DNA of 64,000 bases, taken from positions 310,001-374,000 of the forward strand of contig NZ_CP019333.1 of NCBI RefSeq assembly GCF_002163875.1. Direction: 5' to 3'. Below the pieces are notes generated by a model, which did no database searches, was not told the DNA's origin, and was given only the letters and a program-made list of their open reading frames with translations. The DNA comes from Gilvibacter sp. SZ-19 (GTDB lineage Bacteria; Bacteroidota; Bacteroidia; Flavobacteriales; Flavobacteriaceae). Numbering within the stretch: position 1 is the stretch's first letter; each line of letters begins with the position of its first letter. Shown piece after piece: positions 17,274 through 27,259 of the stretch. Both the position numbers and the translations under genes were made by a program.

Positions 17274-19205
17274 CTAGATTTTCTTTAAAACGACGATGTC
17301 GCGATATGCTTTTTGAGCAGCCTTAATTACGGCTCTTGCTTCTTTTAGTTGATCGGTGTTTAATGTCAAAAAGTCCAAAGTGGCACTGTGGGTATAGATG
17401 ATCTCTTGTCCTTTTACCTCATGGGTGATTTCAAAACTCATAAAGTCGTTGGCCGCAGAGACATTCTCCGGTATATAGTCTACGGTATAGCCTTGCGGAA
17501 CCTCTAAGATATTTACGAATTTTATGGCCCTTTTATAATCCATCTCAAAGGGATACTTACGGTCTTCCTTCTCTACAAAATCAGAGAGTAGCTGAGAAAG
17601 GTTCAGATTGATATAGATCTCGTCCTTTAAGCTCTTGTGGTGGTCGGTAACTTCAAATTTGTACGTTAGTTCAAAGTCCTTGTCGTAATCGAATTTGTTG
17701 TTTTCCACAACCTCATCAACCAAGAAAGAGTTATTCCCTTTAGTAAGTCTGTTGTTGTAGTATTCATTCAGGTTCTTTGCGGAGCTCAGATTGTCCAAAC
17801 TCTCAAAAAGATCGCCTTTTACATATCCGGAGAAAACCGTTTTACTCTGCCCTATTATCTTTTTGTCTACGATAGATAAGCGTGTACTGTCAACTACGGC
17901 ATTGGCGGCAGCTTCCATAACAGGTACCTCAACCAATCTATAGTTGTCTCCATCGGCAATAAGGGCTTCTTTCCCCTGAATAAAAGAGGTCGGAAAGCCA
18001 AAGGGCGTGTAACGACCCGTAGCATCCAAAAAATAGGTCTTTCCGTTCTCGGTATAACTCAAAATCATATGATTGTCTACTGCAGGGGTAGGTAGCTCCG
18101 TATAAGAATACGGGATCTCGCGAGTCCCTATCCAAGTAAGATCTCCTTTAATATTAGCGATCTCCATCATCTCGTCCATAATACTGGAATTGTCCTTGCA
18201 ATCGCCATACTTTTTATTGAACACCTCGTTGGCCTCTCGTGGGACAAAACCTCCCAAGGCATATTCAAAGGCCACGTATTTAATATTCTGCTGTGCCCAA
18301 TAGAAAATAGCCTTCACCTTTTCCAGATCTGTAGTAAGCCCTGCGGTGATCTCATCCACAATAGCCTTGAGTTCCGGTGACGGTTCTTGTGTATTAACCT
18401 CTTGTACCAAAGAGGCGTACCAACTGTAAAGGTCTCCGAGCTCGCCCAAGACCTTGATAGTCTTACCATTGGACTTATACGACCGAATTATAGGCACTAC
18501 ATGCGGCAGTACTTCACGATAATTCGGTGCATTGGCCTCGTAGTCGTATTCGTCTATATCTTGTACTTGCCAGGTATACTCTATGGTCTTGCGGCGCTCT
18601 TTCTTGCTAAAATCCACCTTGATGGTGTCTGCATTAAAAAGCTTGAAATCCATTTCGATATCCTTATCTACAACGAGTTTAAAGGTCCCTTTGGAGATCG
18701 GATAGAAATCGCCCAAATAAAAAGCTCCCAAAAAACGTGGGTTCTTAATGATCTGTTTGTATCGCAGTCGGGATTTGGCTCCTTCCTTAAGTCCGGGATA
18801 GATAAAGTTCAAGGTCTTGGTATCGTCGTAGAAAACATCGCTGGCCTCATCGCTTTCTTTGAATTCTTCTATGGGATACTCCGTGAGTTTGCCGTCCTCG
18901 TATAAAAGCGAAGACGCCTCGATATCGCGCAGTTCAAAAAAGGTGGAATAGCTCAGGGAACTGTCAGAGAAAGACTTGGCCGTATCGTCCAAATAGAGGT
19001 CTTCTTTCTGCGCCGCTTTTTCTATATAGAGCTGATCTTCTTCTACAGAGATCGAAATTTCGATCTCGTTATTCAAACGCACAAAGCGCGCGTCCGGATA
19101 TTTGCTTTTATAGGTATTGAACTCCTCAAAGTTCTGCGCGTTCAGCAGGCTGGAGCAGATAACCAGCAAACCAAACAACAATACAGATTTATGGTTTTTT
19201 GACAT
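17274..19205 (-). CDS. DUF3857 transglutaminase-like protein (active-site residues intact)
   Basis: A 643-residue secreted protein with a signal peptide (LLFGLLVICSSLLNAQ, cleavage near 23), an N-terminal DUF3857 domain (about 30-260) and a papain-like transglutaminase domain (about 265-400). The triad is visible as Cys336 in YGDCKDNS, His379 in AVDNHMIL and Asp394 in YFLDATG. Such domains act as cysteine proteases or amidases or cross-link peptides; the substrate is not known. The start overlaps the stop of the upstream YwqK gene by 17 bp, so the two are translated together. The paralog immediately downstream lacks the Cys. Confidence 0.85.
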   Translation of the reverse strand: MSKNHKSVLLFGLLVICSSLLNAQNFEEFNTYKSKYPDARFVRLNNEIEISISVEEDQLYIEKAAQKEDLYLDDTAKSFSDSSLSYSTFFELRDIEASSLLYEDGKLTEYPIEEFKESDEASDVFYDDTKTLNFIYPGLKEGAKSRLRYKQIIKNPRFLGAFYLGDFYPISKGTFKLVVDKDIEMDFKLFNADTIKVDFSKKERRKTIEYTWQVQDIDEYDYEANAPNYREVLPHVVPIIRSYKSNGKTIKVLGELGDLYSWYASLVQEVNTQEPSPELKAIVDEITAGLTTDLEKVKAIFYWAQQNIKYVAFEYALGGFVPREANEVFNKKYGDCKDNSSIMDEMMEIANIKGDLTWIGTREIPYSYTELPTPAVDNHMILSYTENGKTYFLDATGRYTPFGFPTSFIQGKEALIADGDNYRLVEVPVMEAAANAVVDSTRLSIVDKKIIGQSKTVFSGYVKGDLFESLDNLSSAKNLNEYYNNRLTKGNNSFLVDEVVENNKFDYDKDFELTYKFEVTDHHKSLKDEIYINLNLSQLLSDFVEKEDRKYPFEMDYKRAIKFVNILEVPQGYTVDYIPENVSAANDFMSFEITHEVKGQEIIYTHSATLDFLTLNTDQLKEARAVIKAAQKAYRDIVVLKKI

Positions 19206-22200
19206 CGAATATAATTCCGTTAAAATAAGTCTCTTCTTTATTTAGGGTGCCGTTTTCATCGTAATACTTGGCATAGCCCATTTTTTCGTCATCTACGTAT
19301 TCTATTTCGGACTTTAGTTTTCCGTTCTCGTAGTACTCCTTTTGAACACCGTTCTTAGCACCGTATTGATAATTGAAGGATTTCTTCAGATTCCCATTGG
19401 CAAAATACTCTAAGTATTTCCCGTCGTACTCGTTGTTTCGGTAGTTGATGTCTTCGTGTGGAGCACCACTGTAATAAAAGGTCTTATACTCGTTGACCAA
19501 CTGTCCGTTGAGATATTCCATTTGACGCGATGGCTGGCCGTTGTCGTAATAGGTAGTGAACTTGGCCGTTTCGTTCTCTATAGGGATCATAGGCAACTCT
19601 TGCCCATTCTCATCCAGATGTGAATAACCTAAAAGCCTGCCAAAACGGTAGAATCGAACCAATTGGAACTGACCATCAGGGCTGTAAAATTCCATACGCC
19701 CTTCTTTCTTACCGTTTACATAATTGATCTGAGTATCTAGTTTTCCGTCTCTAAAATAATCGATATCCATACCGGAGCGTTCCCCGTTAACCGAAGTGTA
19801 TTTGGTAGATACAGCTCCGTTATCGTAATACAATATCAGCTCTCCGTGCAGGTCTCCCAATAAATACTCACATTCAATTTCCACTTGTCCGTTAGGATGA
19901 TAATAGACCCAAGGTCCGTTTTGTTTCCCATTCACGTACTGGCCTTCAAATAGTTTGTTTCCTTCAAACCCCAATTCCGAAGCTTTTCCGTGCTTGACCC
20001 CATAAAGGATCTCGAACTTGAATTGAGGCTTCCCATTGAAATGTTGGTACTGATCAACATATTTTCCAGGCTTGGCACTGCGATCTACAGTCTCAAAAAC
20101 CGTACCGTCTGGCAAGTATCTGGTCTCACTTAGGAATTCTCCGAATTTGTAATTGTAGACCATAGCTAATCTGCCCTTAGCATCGTAACGCTTCTGATCG
20201 CCATGCGGTTGCCCCTTGTGGTAAAAACTCTCCTCTTTCACTACTCCGTTGGAATAGTAGAACAGCCACTTCCCGTGTGCCTCTCCTTCCTTGTAATAAC
20301 CTTGAGACTCCATATTGCCGTTGTTGTAATAGTTTACACAATAGCCTTCTAGTTTGCCGTCTACAAAGTTAGACTTGGTCTTTAGGGTTCCGTCCAAATA
20401 ATAGAGTAGGGACTCCCCTATGGGTTCATTATTCTCAAAACTCGTGGCCTCGGTTAAAACCCCGTGATCTGAATAGAATTTCCAAAGTCCCTTTTTTCCT
20501 CCTGAAATATCATAAAGGCCTTCTGAATTCACTTTCCCGAAATGCGAATACGAATAATAGTAGAATTCACCGCCTTTTTTGCGGTCCTCGCGCAAAACAC
20601 CACCAGACTTATCGTAGAATTTATAGGCGATAACCTCTCCGCGTCTGTATGTATATTCATAGAGAAGTTTACCGTCGTAATCGTAATTCTTTGAGACCCC
20701 TTCTAACTGCCCTTCGGCATATTGATAATGCCCTTCCACCGTGCCGTCAGGATAATACTGCTTAATTTCACCGTGCAGCTGATCGTTCTTATAGCTACCC
20801 GTTTCTTTCTTTGCGCCATCAGGATAATAAAAAGTGTAGGGCCCCTCTACTTTGCCATTCAAATAGGTGGTCTCTGCGCTTAAGCTTTGCTGCGGATAGT
20901 ATTTGCGCTCTACCCCAGAGGGAACTCCATCTACATAAGGGGTTTCTAAATAGACCGCTCCATTGGAATAATACTCCACCAAAGTTCCACTGAGTTTATC
21001 GTCGGTATAAACCGCTTCAAATTCCGGCAGCTGTTCGCCAACAGGAAAATAGCTCACATATTCGCCTTGTTTTTTCCCTTTCACATAATTCACCTTTTGG
21101 TATAGGGCTCCAGTGGAACGGTAAGTCGTATAAGGCCCTTGTAGTTCCCCGTCTGTATAACTGGCTTCTACTTTCTTGGTGCCATTTTCAAACCAATAGG
21201 TGTTTGGCCCATCTAGCACGCCCTGCTTATACTGTGCAGCTTCCTTTTTTTCTCCGTTGGGATGAAACCAAACCCAAGTACCGTCGCGTTCGCCATTGTT
21301 GTCAAAGCTGCCGGTAGCGCTGAGTCTGCCGCCATCGTCGTAGAATTTCCAATCTCCAATAAATTTCTCCCCATCGCGAACTCCAATGGCAGATACATAG
21401 TCTCCGTTGTAATAGTAGCTTTTATACGGTTGTTTGGTTTGTGTATTTACGCTGACCAAAGCCGCCCACTTTTGTTGGAAGCGATCGTAGAATTCTTGCA
21501 GATCCTTTTTCTTCTTCTCGATCAACTTCTGGTGGTCCGTATCTGAAGATCCGTAGTACATTGCTAAAATAAAATCCTCGAATTCCTCATTCTGGTTGAT
21601 GTACTTATACAAGGCTTGATATTTACCACTCCACAAGCCTTCTGTGTCTTCCATTTTATCGAGTTGAGCCAATAAAAGATGTGACTGTCGTACTAGGGCT
21701 TCGTCTATTTGACTGGGTGTTTCGTACCCTTCGTTCAAAACCAAACCTTGATCTAGGATCATATCTAACTCCCGATAAGAGCCATTCGAATCTTCACCCA
21801 TATCGACCTCTGCAGATACGTTGGGGTTACTTCGAGAGTAGAAGTCGTTTAGCGCTCGCACCACAGAATCGTCTCCTCCATCCGCAGCCATTATGAGCAA
21901 ATACATATTAAAACTCATCAGTGCCCGACTCATTTGCCCAGCTTGATAACTGATATTCCCCAAACGCAAATGTGGTTTTTCGTAAAAGGGGTCTAACATT
22001 ATGGTAGTATCATAAGCGGCTATAGCCTCTTTGAGCTTGTCCTGACCTTCATAGACCAAGCCCAAATTATACCAGATCTTTGGACTGGTCGGAAACTTCT
22101 CTAATCCCTCTTTCAAGGTGGTTTCGGCCTCAGTGATTCTGTCGGTATTTAAAAAAGCAACCGATTTGTTGATGTAGAAGACCAATGATTCCTCGGCGCA

Positions 22201-22476
22201 ATACTCGTTTTGAAGCCCTTCATTGACCGTTTCTATAACCTTGTCCATTTCTTCTAAGGCCAGGTGATAGTAAGATCTTGAGGCCAGAGCAGAACAATAC
22301 AGCGAATCGCTTTTAGGGATTCGCTCCAATTCGGTTATCAAGTCTTTGATTTTATCCTGTTGAATTAACTGGGCCGCTTTTTCAAATATTTCTTCGGCAT
22401 CGAGTTTTACCAATTGCTCTTGCGCGAAGCTGAAGGCACTGCATAAAAGTGCCCCGATCAAAAATTTCAATTTCAT
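19189..22476 (-). CDS. Secreted TPR and YwqK/MORN-repeat protein
   Basis: A very long protein of 1095 residues. A signal peptide (residues 1-19, FLIGALLCSAFSFAQ) is followed by a TPR-type helical region to about residue 230 (WYNLGLVYEGQDKLKEAIAA), a linker, and then roughly 30 YwqK/MORN-like repeats of about 23-24 residues from about 350 to the end. Each repeat has a G-x-W/Y-x-x-Y-x-x-x-G core (for example GPYTFYYPDGAKK). These repeats make flat beta-hairpin sheets and are often labelled 'antitoxin' in databases from YwqK; nothing here supports a toxin-antitoxin role. The in-frame start at 22518 is less likely than ATG 22476, which begins the signal peptide. It leads the operon with two DUF3857 proteins. 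Confidence 0.85.
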   Translation of the reverse strand: MKLKFLIGALLCSAFSFAQEQLVKLDAEEIFEKAAQLIQQDKIKDLITELERIPKSDSLYCSALASRSYYHLALEEMDKVIETVNEGLQNEYCAEESLVFYINKSVAFLNTDRITEAETTLKEGLEKFPTSPKIWYNLGLVYEGQDKLKEAIAAYDTTIMLDPFYEKPHLRLGNISYQAGQMSRALMSFNMYLLIMAADGGDDSVVRALNDFYSRSNPNVSAEVDMGEDSNGSYRELDMILDQGLVLNEGYETPSQIDEALVRQSHLLLAQLDKMEDTEGLWSGKYQALYKYINQNEEFEDFILAMYYGSSDTDHQKLIEKKKKDLQEFYDRFQQKWAALVSVNTQTKQPYKSYYYNGDYVSAIGVRDGEKFIGDWKFYDDGGRLSATGSFDNNGERDGTWVWFHPNGEKKEAAQYKQGVLDGPNTYWFENGTKKVEASYTDGELQGPYTTYRSTGALYQKVNYVKGKKQGEYVSYFPVGEQLPEFEAVYTDDKLSGTLVEYYSNGAVYLETPYVDGVPSGVERKYYPQQSLSAETTYLNGKVEGPYTFYYPDGAKKETGSYKNDQLHGEIKQYYPDGTVEGHYQYAEGQLEGVSKNYDYDGKLLYEYTYRRGEVIAYKFYDKSGGVLREDRKKGGEFYYYSYSHFGKVNSEGLYDISGGKKGLWKFYSDHGVLTEATSFENNEPIGESLLYYLDGTLKTKSNFVDGKLEGYCVNYYNNGNMESQGYYKEGEAHGKWLFYYSNGVVKEESFYHKGQPHGDQKRYDAKGRLAMVYNYKFGEFLSETRYLPDGTVFETVDRSAKPGKYVDQYQHFNGKPQFKFEILYGVKHGKASELGFEGNKLFEGQYVNGKQNGPWVYYHPNGQVEIECEYLLGDLHGELILYYDNGAVSTKYTSVNGERSGMDIDYFRDGKLDTQINYVNGKKEGRMEFYSPDGQFQLVRFYRFGRLLGYSHLDENGQELPMIPIENETAKFTTYYDNGQPSRQMEYLNGQLVNEYKTFYYSGAPHEDINYRNNEYDGKYLEYFANGNLKKSFNYQYGAKNGVQKEYYENGKLKSEIEYVDDEKMGYAKYYDENGTLNKEETYFNGIIFDVKKP
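19200..21425 (-). repeat. YwqK/MORN repeat array in the 1095-residue protein
   Basis: About 30 tandem units of roughly 70 bp (23-24 residues) cover most of the gene. Units share a YY-x-(N/D)-G core with varied sequence, so this is an old protein-level repeat rather than a recent DNA duplication. Confidence 0.8.
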
Positions 22477-22714
22477 GCTTTTTTTACTGATCTGATGAGT
22501 GTCTCTCAAATTAATCAATTAATTGCATCAAAAGCAAGAGTATAATTACCCAAAATTGCACTCATTTTAGTTCAAGGCTCAGAAAATTAATAATCGAGCT
22601 ATGAATTAGATAGGCTATGCAAGGCGTATCAAACTAATTTGAACCTACAATTAGCTTGTAACATTTATTGGAGTGGTTCGTCTTACAGACATCAGTTTTA
22701 CTAAACAACCATAA

Positions 22715-23623
22715 ATGCAACCCATCCTAACGCTTACCAATCTCACCAAACGTTTTGGGCCATTGACTGCAGTGAACAACCTCTCATTTACCATAGAGAA
22801 AGGCAATGTTTACGGTATTTTGGGCCCTAACGGAAGTGGAAAATCAACCACACTCGGAATTGTGTTGAATGTCGTAAATAAAAGCTCAGGTGACTTTACC
22901 TGGTTCGACGGCAACACCTCTACCCACGACGCACTTAAACGCGTGGGCGCTATTATTGAACGTCCAAATTTCTATCCGTACATGAGTGCGGTTCAGAACT
23001 TAGCCTTGGTGGCTAAGATCAAAGGAGTTGGAGAAGATAAGATCGAAGAGAAATTAGAATTGGTAGGGCTGTTAGATCGCAAGGACAGTCGTTTTAAAAC
23101 CTTCTCTTTGGGGATGAAACAGCGCTTGGCCATCGCCTCTGCACTGCTTAACGACCCGGAGATCCTGATCTTAGATGAACCTACTAACGGTTTAGATCCG
23201 CAGGGGATTCATCAGATCCGTGAGATCATAAAAAAGATCGCTAAAGGCGGTACCACTATTCTTTTGGCCTCTCACCTTTTGGACGAGGTTGAAAAGGTGT
23301 GTTCGCACGTAGTGATCTTGCGTAAAGGAGTTTCCCTGTACTCAGGTCCTGTAGAAGGCATGAACGCCAGCCATGGGTTCTTTACGCTGCAAGCTAATGA
23401 TATGGTTCGCTTGCGCGCCTATTTGGAAGGCAATGGTAGTTTTGGAAAAATCAAAGAAGAAGGCGAAAGTCTGGTTGCTTATTTGAACGAGCCATTAGAA
23501 GCCAGCGTGCTCAACGAAATGTTATTCAAAGAAGGAATTGTGTTGTCTAAACTAGACAAGCGCAAAGAAAGCCTAGAAGAGCAATTCCTAGAATTAACCA
23601 ACAAAATCGAACAGCATGCTTAG
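22715..23623 (+). CDS. ABC transporter ATP-binding protein
   Basis: A 302-residue ATPase. Walker A is GPNGSGKST near residue 40, the signature is FSLGMKQRLAI near 135, Walker B is ILILDEPTNGLDP near 160, and the H-loop His is in LLASHLLDEV. The sequence matches the drug/bacitracin-type exporter subfamily (BcrA-like, NatA-like) with a C-terminal regulatory tail of about 80 residues. It overlaps the permease gene by 8 bp, so they form one unit. The substrate is not evident. An upstream region of 238 bp separates it from the divergent YwqK operon. Confidence 0.9.
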   Translation: MQPILTLTNLTKRFGPLTAVNNLSFTIEKGNVYGILGPNGSGKSTTLGIVLNVVNKSSGDFTWFDGNTSTHDALKRVGAIIERPNFYPYMSAVQNLALVAKIKGVGEDKIEEKLELVGLLDRKDSRFKTFSLGMKQRLAIASALLNDPEILILDEPTNGLDPQGIHQIREIIKKIAKGGTTILLASHLLDEVEKVCSHVVILRKGVSLYSGPVEGMNASHGFFTLQANDMVRLRAYLEGNGSFGKIKEEGESLVAYLNEPLEASVLNEMLFKEGIVLSKLDKRKESLEEQFLELTNKIEQHA

Positions 23624-24452
23624 ATTACTTCAGATAGAATACCACAAACTCATCCACAACAAATCAGCACGTGTAATCACGGCTGTCTATTTTATCTTGA
23701 TCTCTTTGATGTCGCTTTTGGCGTCTATCAAATTCAATTTTGGGAACTTCAGTTTCAGATTGGCCGATCAAGGGATCTTTAACTTCCCATTCATTTGGCA
23801 TTTCAATACCTGGATAGCAGCATTGCTTAAAATGTTCTTGGCCATAGTCATTGTCTCCATGATGGCTAATGAATATACCCATAGAACCCTAAAACAGAAC
23901 CTAATTGACGGTTTGAGCAAGCGCGAGTTCGTCTTGTCCAAGTTCATTACGGTTTTTGTCTTTGCTGCAGTTTCTACGGCCTTCATATTTATAGTATCGC
24001 TAATCTTAGGTTTGATTTTTTCTGATTATACCGAGTTCGGGATCATAGTGCGCGACTTAGAATACGTCTTTGCCTATTTCTTGAAACTCTTGGCCTTTTT
24101 CTCCTTCTGTTTATTCTTGGGAGTCCTTGTCAAGCGATCGGCCTTTGCTCTTGGGTTCCTACTTATTTGGTGGATCATCGAGTGGGCTGTATACGGAATC
24201 CTAGTATCAAAGCTTCCGGACAATTCAGAAATACCTGCACAGGTGGTGCAATTCTTTCCCTTGATGAGTATGCAAAACCTCATCATAGAGCCCTTTACAC
24301 GCTTTAATGCCGTGCAATCGGCTGCAACCCAATTGGGTGCAGAATTCACCAAGACCTATAATGTGACCTTATTTAAGATCGCTATAGTATCTGTTTGGAC
24401 TTTCCTATTCAATTATTGGTCCTTACTCATTCTGAAAAAACGAGATTTATAG
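23616..24452 (+). CDS. ABC transporter permease
   Basis: A 278-residue membrane protein with about six hydrophobic helices (for example IWHFNTWIAALLKMFLAIVI and FFSFCLFLGVLVKRSAFALG). The segment MANEYTHRTLKQNLIDGLSK in the loop after helix 2 is typical of ABC-2-type permeases. It pairs with the ATPase just upstream. ABC-2 exporters of this shape move drugs, lipids or peptides, and the cargo cannot be read here. It ends 70 bp before the first T9SS cargo gene. Confidence 0.88.
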   Translation: MLRLLQIEYHKLIHNKSARVITAVYFILISLMSLLASIKFNFGNFSFRLADQGIFNFPFIWHFNTWIAALLKMFLAIVIVSMMANEYTHRTLKQNLIDGLSKREFVLSKFITVFVFAAVSTAFIFIVSLILGLIFSDYTEFGIIVRDLEYVFAYFLKLLAFFSFCLFLGVLVKRSAFALGFLLIWWIIEWAVYGILVSKLPDNSEIPAQVVQFFPLMSMQNLIIEPFTRFNAVQSAATQLGAEFTKTYNVTLFKIAIVSVWTFLFNYWSLLILKKRDL

Positions 24453-24521
24453 TATCTTGCTGAGGCTTCCGAACAATCGGAAGGGCAGCTGCCAATGAGC
24501 CGCTGCCTTCACCTCATTGCA

Positions 24522-27224
24522 ATGAAAAAGTTATCTCTTTTCGGTCTCTTTTGGCTGCTCTTTGCCCTGAACGCTCAGGCGCAGGGGGAAGCAGCGAATT
24601 GGTATTTTGGAGATCGGGCTGGACTTAATTTCAATACCAGTCCACCGACGCCCTTGACAGACGGAGCCTTAGAAACTTTAGAAGGCTGTGCTACCATAAG
24701 TGACAGTGCCGGAAACTTACTTTTTTACACCAACGGAACCCTGGTCTGGAACCGAGATCATCAGGTCATGCCCAATGGAACAGGCCTTTTAGGAGAAGAT
24801 ACTTCTACGCAATCGGCTATCATAGTACCCAATCCGCAGCAAGCCAACATCTATTACATATTTACGGTAGATGGTTTGTTTCCAGGAGAGAACGATCCCG
24901 CCGCACTTCGCGGATTGAACTATTCCACCGTAGACATGAATTTAGATGGAGGTCTGGGCGATGTGGTCGCGGCAGAAAAGAACATCAATCTGTTGCCAAC
25001 CAACTCAGAGAAGATCACTGCGGTGCGCAATGCCGACTGCGAATCTATTTGGGTCATTACGCATTTTGTAGACCGATTCTATGCTTACGATGTTAGCGGA
25101 GCCGGCGTTAACACAACGCCTGTTGAATCTTTGGTAGAACCAGAAGTTCCTCTTATTGGCTATCGAGATAACGCTTTAGGTTACTTAAAATCCAGCCCGG
25201 ATGGCAGTAAACTTGCCATTGCTCACGCTACCTTGAATGAGAACCCTGCAAGTGATGCCGGTTCACCAGGAGCGCTCTTGGTCTATGATTTTGATACAGC
25301 AACGGGAGTTGCCTCCGGCGGCCTTGATCTGGATGTCAATGGAAACTCACCTTATGGGGTGGAATTCTCTCCGGATTCCAATTTAGTTTACACTTGCGCT
25401 GGCGTTTATGATACGGACGGCTTTGCTTTTGGAGAGGTCTACCAATTCGACCTTTCGGCTACAGATCCATCGGCGACAAGAACCGTATTGAGCACCAATG
25501 ACAATTCCACTGGCGCTTTACAATTGGGTATTGATGGGCGTATCTATCGGGTGATCTTGAATCAAGACTCCTTAGATATCATCAATGATCCGAATACCGC
25601 AGGTACAGGAGCCAATTATCAACGAGCAGCGGTATCACTCGGTGGAAGAACTGGAAATTTTGGCTTACCTCCGTTTATTCAATCATTGTTTCTCAATACC
25701 GTAGACATTATTCAGAACGGTGAATCTGCGACCACCTTAAACCTTTGCGAAGGCGACAGCTTTACGCTAGTGGCTCCAGATATTCCAGGAGCGACCTATG
25801 TTTGGACCAGAGACGAAGTGCTTCTGCCAGAAAGCGATTTTGATCTGGTGGTGAGTACCGCAGGAGTGTATCGTGTAGAAATAGACCCCATGAATGGCGA
25901 ATGTCCAATAATAGGGCAAGCAAATGTGATCATCAACCCATTACCAGAAGCATTTGACAGCTTGCTGACCCAATGCGATGCAGACGGCAACAATGACGGT
26001 TTTAGTGTTTTTAACCTCACGGAAGCAATCCCTGATCTAACGGGAGGTATTGCTGGTTTGGATGTGAGTTTTCATCAGACCCTATTGCAAGCGGAGAATA
26101 ACGAATCGCCTTTACCGGAAACAGCTTATGCCAACCTCAGCAATCCGCAAACTATCTTTGCCCGTGTTTTTGATCAGGCGGGCTGCGCAAGTATTGCACA
26201 ATTAGAATTAGTTGTAGCAGGAGAGCAGATAGACGATGTCTTTTTAAGCCAATGTGACGATGCGACAGAAGATGGTATTACTAGCTTCGACCTTGGAGAG
26301 GCGGCTGCGATTATCTTAGACGGCTTACCTGCAGATCTCAGCCTTAGCTTCTATGCCAATTTAGAAGATGTCTTAGCAGAGACCAATCCGATACCAACTT
26401 CTTATACCAACCAACAAGCCTACCAGCAAACGGTTTACGCCCGCTTGGAGCAAGACAATACCTGCTTTGGAATTGCCCGGATCTTCTTAGAAGTGTACGA
26501 GCTACCCAATATTGTCACGCAAGATGAAGCCTTGTATTGCCTGAACAGTTTTCCGGACACGATTACTCTAGAGGTTGGCCCTATCATTGACAATGACAGC
26601 CCGCTGGAAGCCTATAGTTATCTGTGGTCTACAGGAGAGATCACTTCCACCATCGCAATTAATGAGGTGGGTGTTTACTTTGTGGATATTATTAATCCTG
26701 AAGGCTGCTCCAAAAGACGAACCATTACTGTTGTTGGTTCGCGTCCGGCGACTATAGAAAGCATAGAAGTCACAGACCTTACAGAGACCAATACGCTAAT
26801 TGTGAATGTGAGCGGTCCGGGGGAATACGAATACGCTTTGAACGACCCGACAGGGCCGTATCAGTTGGAAAACACCTTTACCAATGTCAGACCAGGGGTC
26901 TATACCGTATATGTAAGAGATCGATTGGGATGTGGCATTAGCGAAGAAGTGGTTTCTGTACTTGGATATCCGAATTACTTCACGCCAAACGGCGATGGCA
27001 TCAATGACTTTTGGCAAGTTTTGGGAGTGCGTCCTGATTTTGAATCCCAAGCTCAGATCTATATCTACGATCGCTATGGGAAAATGCTGAAACGCCTTAA
27101 TCCCCTTAGTCCAGGTTGGGATGGAATCTACAACGGCAACCCCATGCCGTCCAGCGACTATTGGTTCCGCGTGATCTTTGAAGACGGACGCGAGCTGCGT
27201 TCACACTTTAGTCTCGTTCGCTAA
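24522..27224 (+). CDS. T9SS type B sorting domain protein with beta-propeller N-terminus
   Basis: A 900-residue secreted protein. A signal peptide (LFGLFWLLFALNAQAQ, residues 1-21) is followed by an N-terminal propeller-like region to about residue 400 (WYFGDRAGLNFNT, then SIWVITHFVDRFYAYD and KLAIAHAT). Two Ig-like units with QCD-x-DGxxxFNL cores follow, then a C-terminal gliding-motility-associated domain starting at GYPNYFTPNGDGINDFW. This domain is the type B T9SS signal, directing export across the outer membrane to the cell surface. The frame starts at 24495, but ATG 24522 begins the signal peptide. Surface adhesion or polymer binding is plausible but unproven. Confidence 0.85.
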   Translation: MKKLSLFGLFWLLFALNAQAQGEAANWYFGDRAGLNFNTSPPTPLTDGALETLEGCATISDSAGNLLFYTNGTLVWNRDHQVMPNGTGLLGEDTSTQSAIIVPNPQQANIYYIFTVDGLFPGENDPAALRGLNYSTVDMNLDGGLGDVVAAEKNINLLPTNSEKITAVRNADCESIWVITHFVDRFYAYDVSGAGVNTTPVESLVEPEVPLIGYRDNALGYLKSSPDGSKLAIAHATLNENPASDAGSPGALLVYDFDTATGVASGGLDLDVNGNSPYGVEFSPDSNLVYTCAGVYDTDGFAFGEVYQFDLSATDPSATRTVLSTNDNSTGALQLGIDGRIYRVILNQDSLDIINDPNTAGTGANYQRAAVSLGGRTGNFGLPPFIQSLFLNTVDIIQNGESATTLNLCEGDSFTLVAPDIPGATYVWTRDEVLLPESDFDLVVSTAGVYRVEIDPMNGECPIIGQANVIINPLPEAFDSLLTQCDADGNNDGFSVFNLTEAIPDLTGGIAGLDVSFHQTLLQAENNESPLPETAYANLSNPQTIFARVFDQAGCASIAQLELVVAGEQIDDVFLSQCDDATEDGITSFDLGEAAAIILDGLPADLSLSFYANLEDVLAETNPIPTSYTNQQAYQQTVYARLEQDNTCFGIARIFLEVYELPNIVTQDEALYCLNSFPDTITLEVGPIIDNDSPLEAYSYLWSTGEITSTIAINEVGVYFVDIINPEGCSKRRTITVVGSRPATIESIEVTDLTETNTLIVNVSGPGEYEYALNDPTGPYQLENTFTNVRPGVYTVYVRDRLGCGISEEVVSVLGYPNYFTPNGDGINDFWQVLGVRPDFESQAQIYIYDRYGKMLKRLNPLSPGWDGIYNGNPMPSSDYWFRVIFEDGRELRSHFSLVR

Positions 27225-27234
27225 AGAAATATTT

Positions 27235-27242
27235 ATATCTTT
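27235..27242 (+). promoter_or_regulatory. Candidate -7 element for the 27260 gene
   Basis: TATCTTTA, one base off TAnnTTTG, lies 17 bp before ATG 27260. No clear -33 TTG is present, so this is tentative. Confidence 0.25.
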
Positions 27243-27259
27243 AAGAAAATCAGCTAGCT

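Noticed and set aside
18387-18905. A 172-codon plus-strand frame inside the DUF3857 gene
   Set aside because: It is antisense to a gene with an intact catalytic triad and shows no family features.
19189-22476. Toxin-antitoxin system suggested by the YwqK name
   Set aside because: No toxin gene is adjacent, the protein is secreted and the repeat is a structural one.
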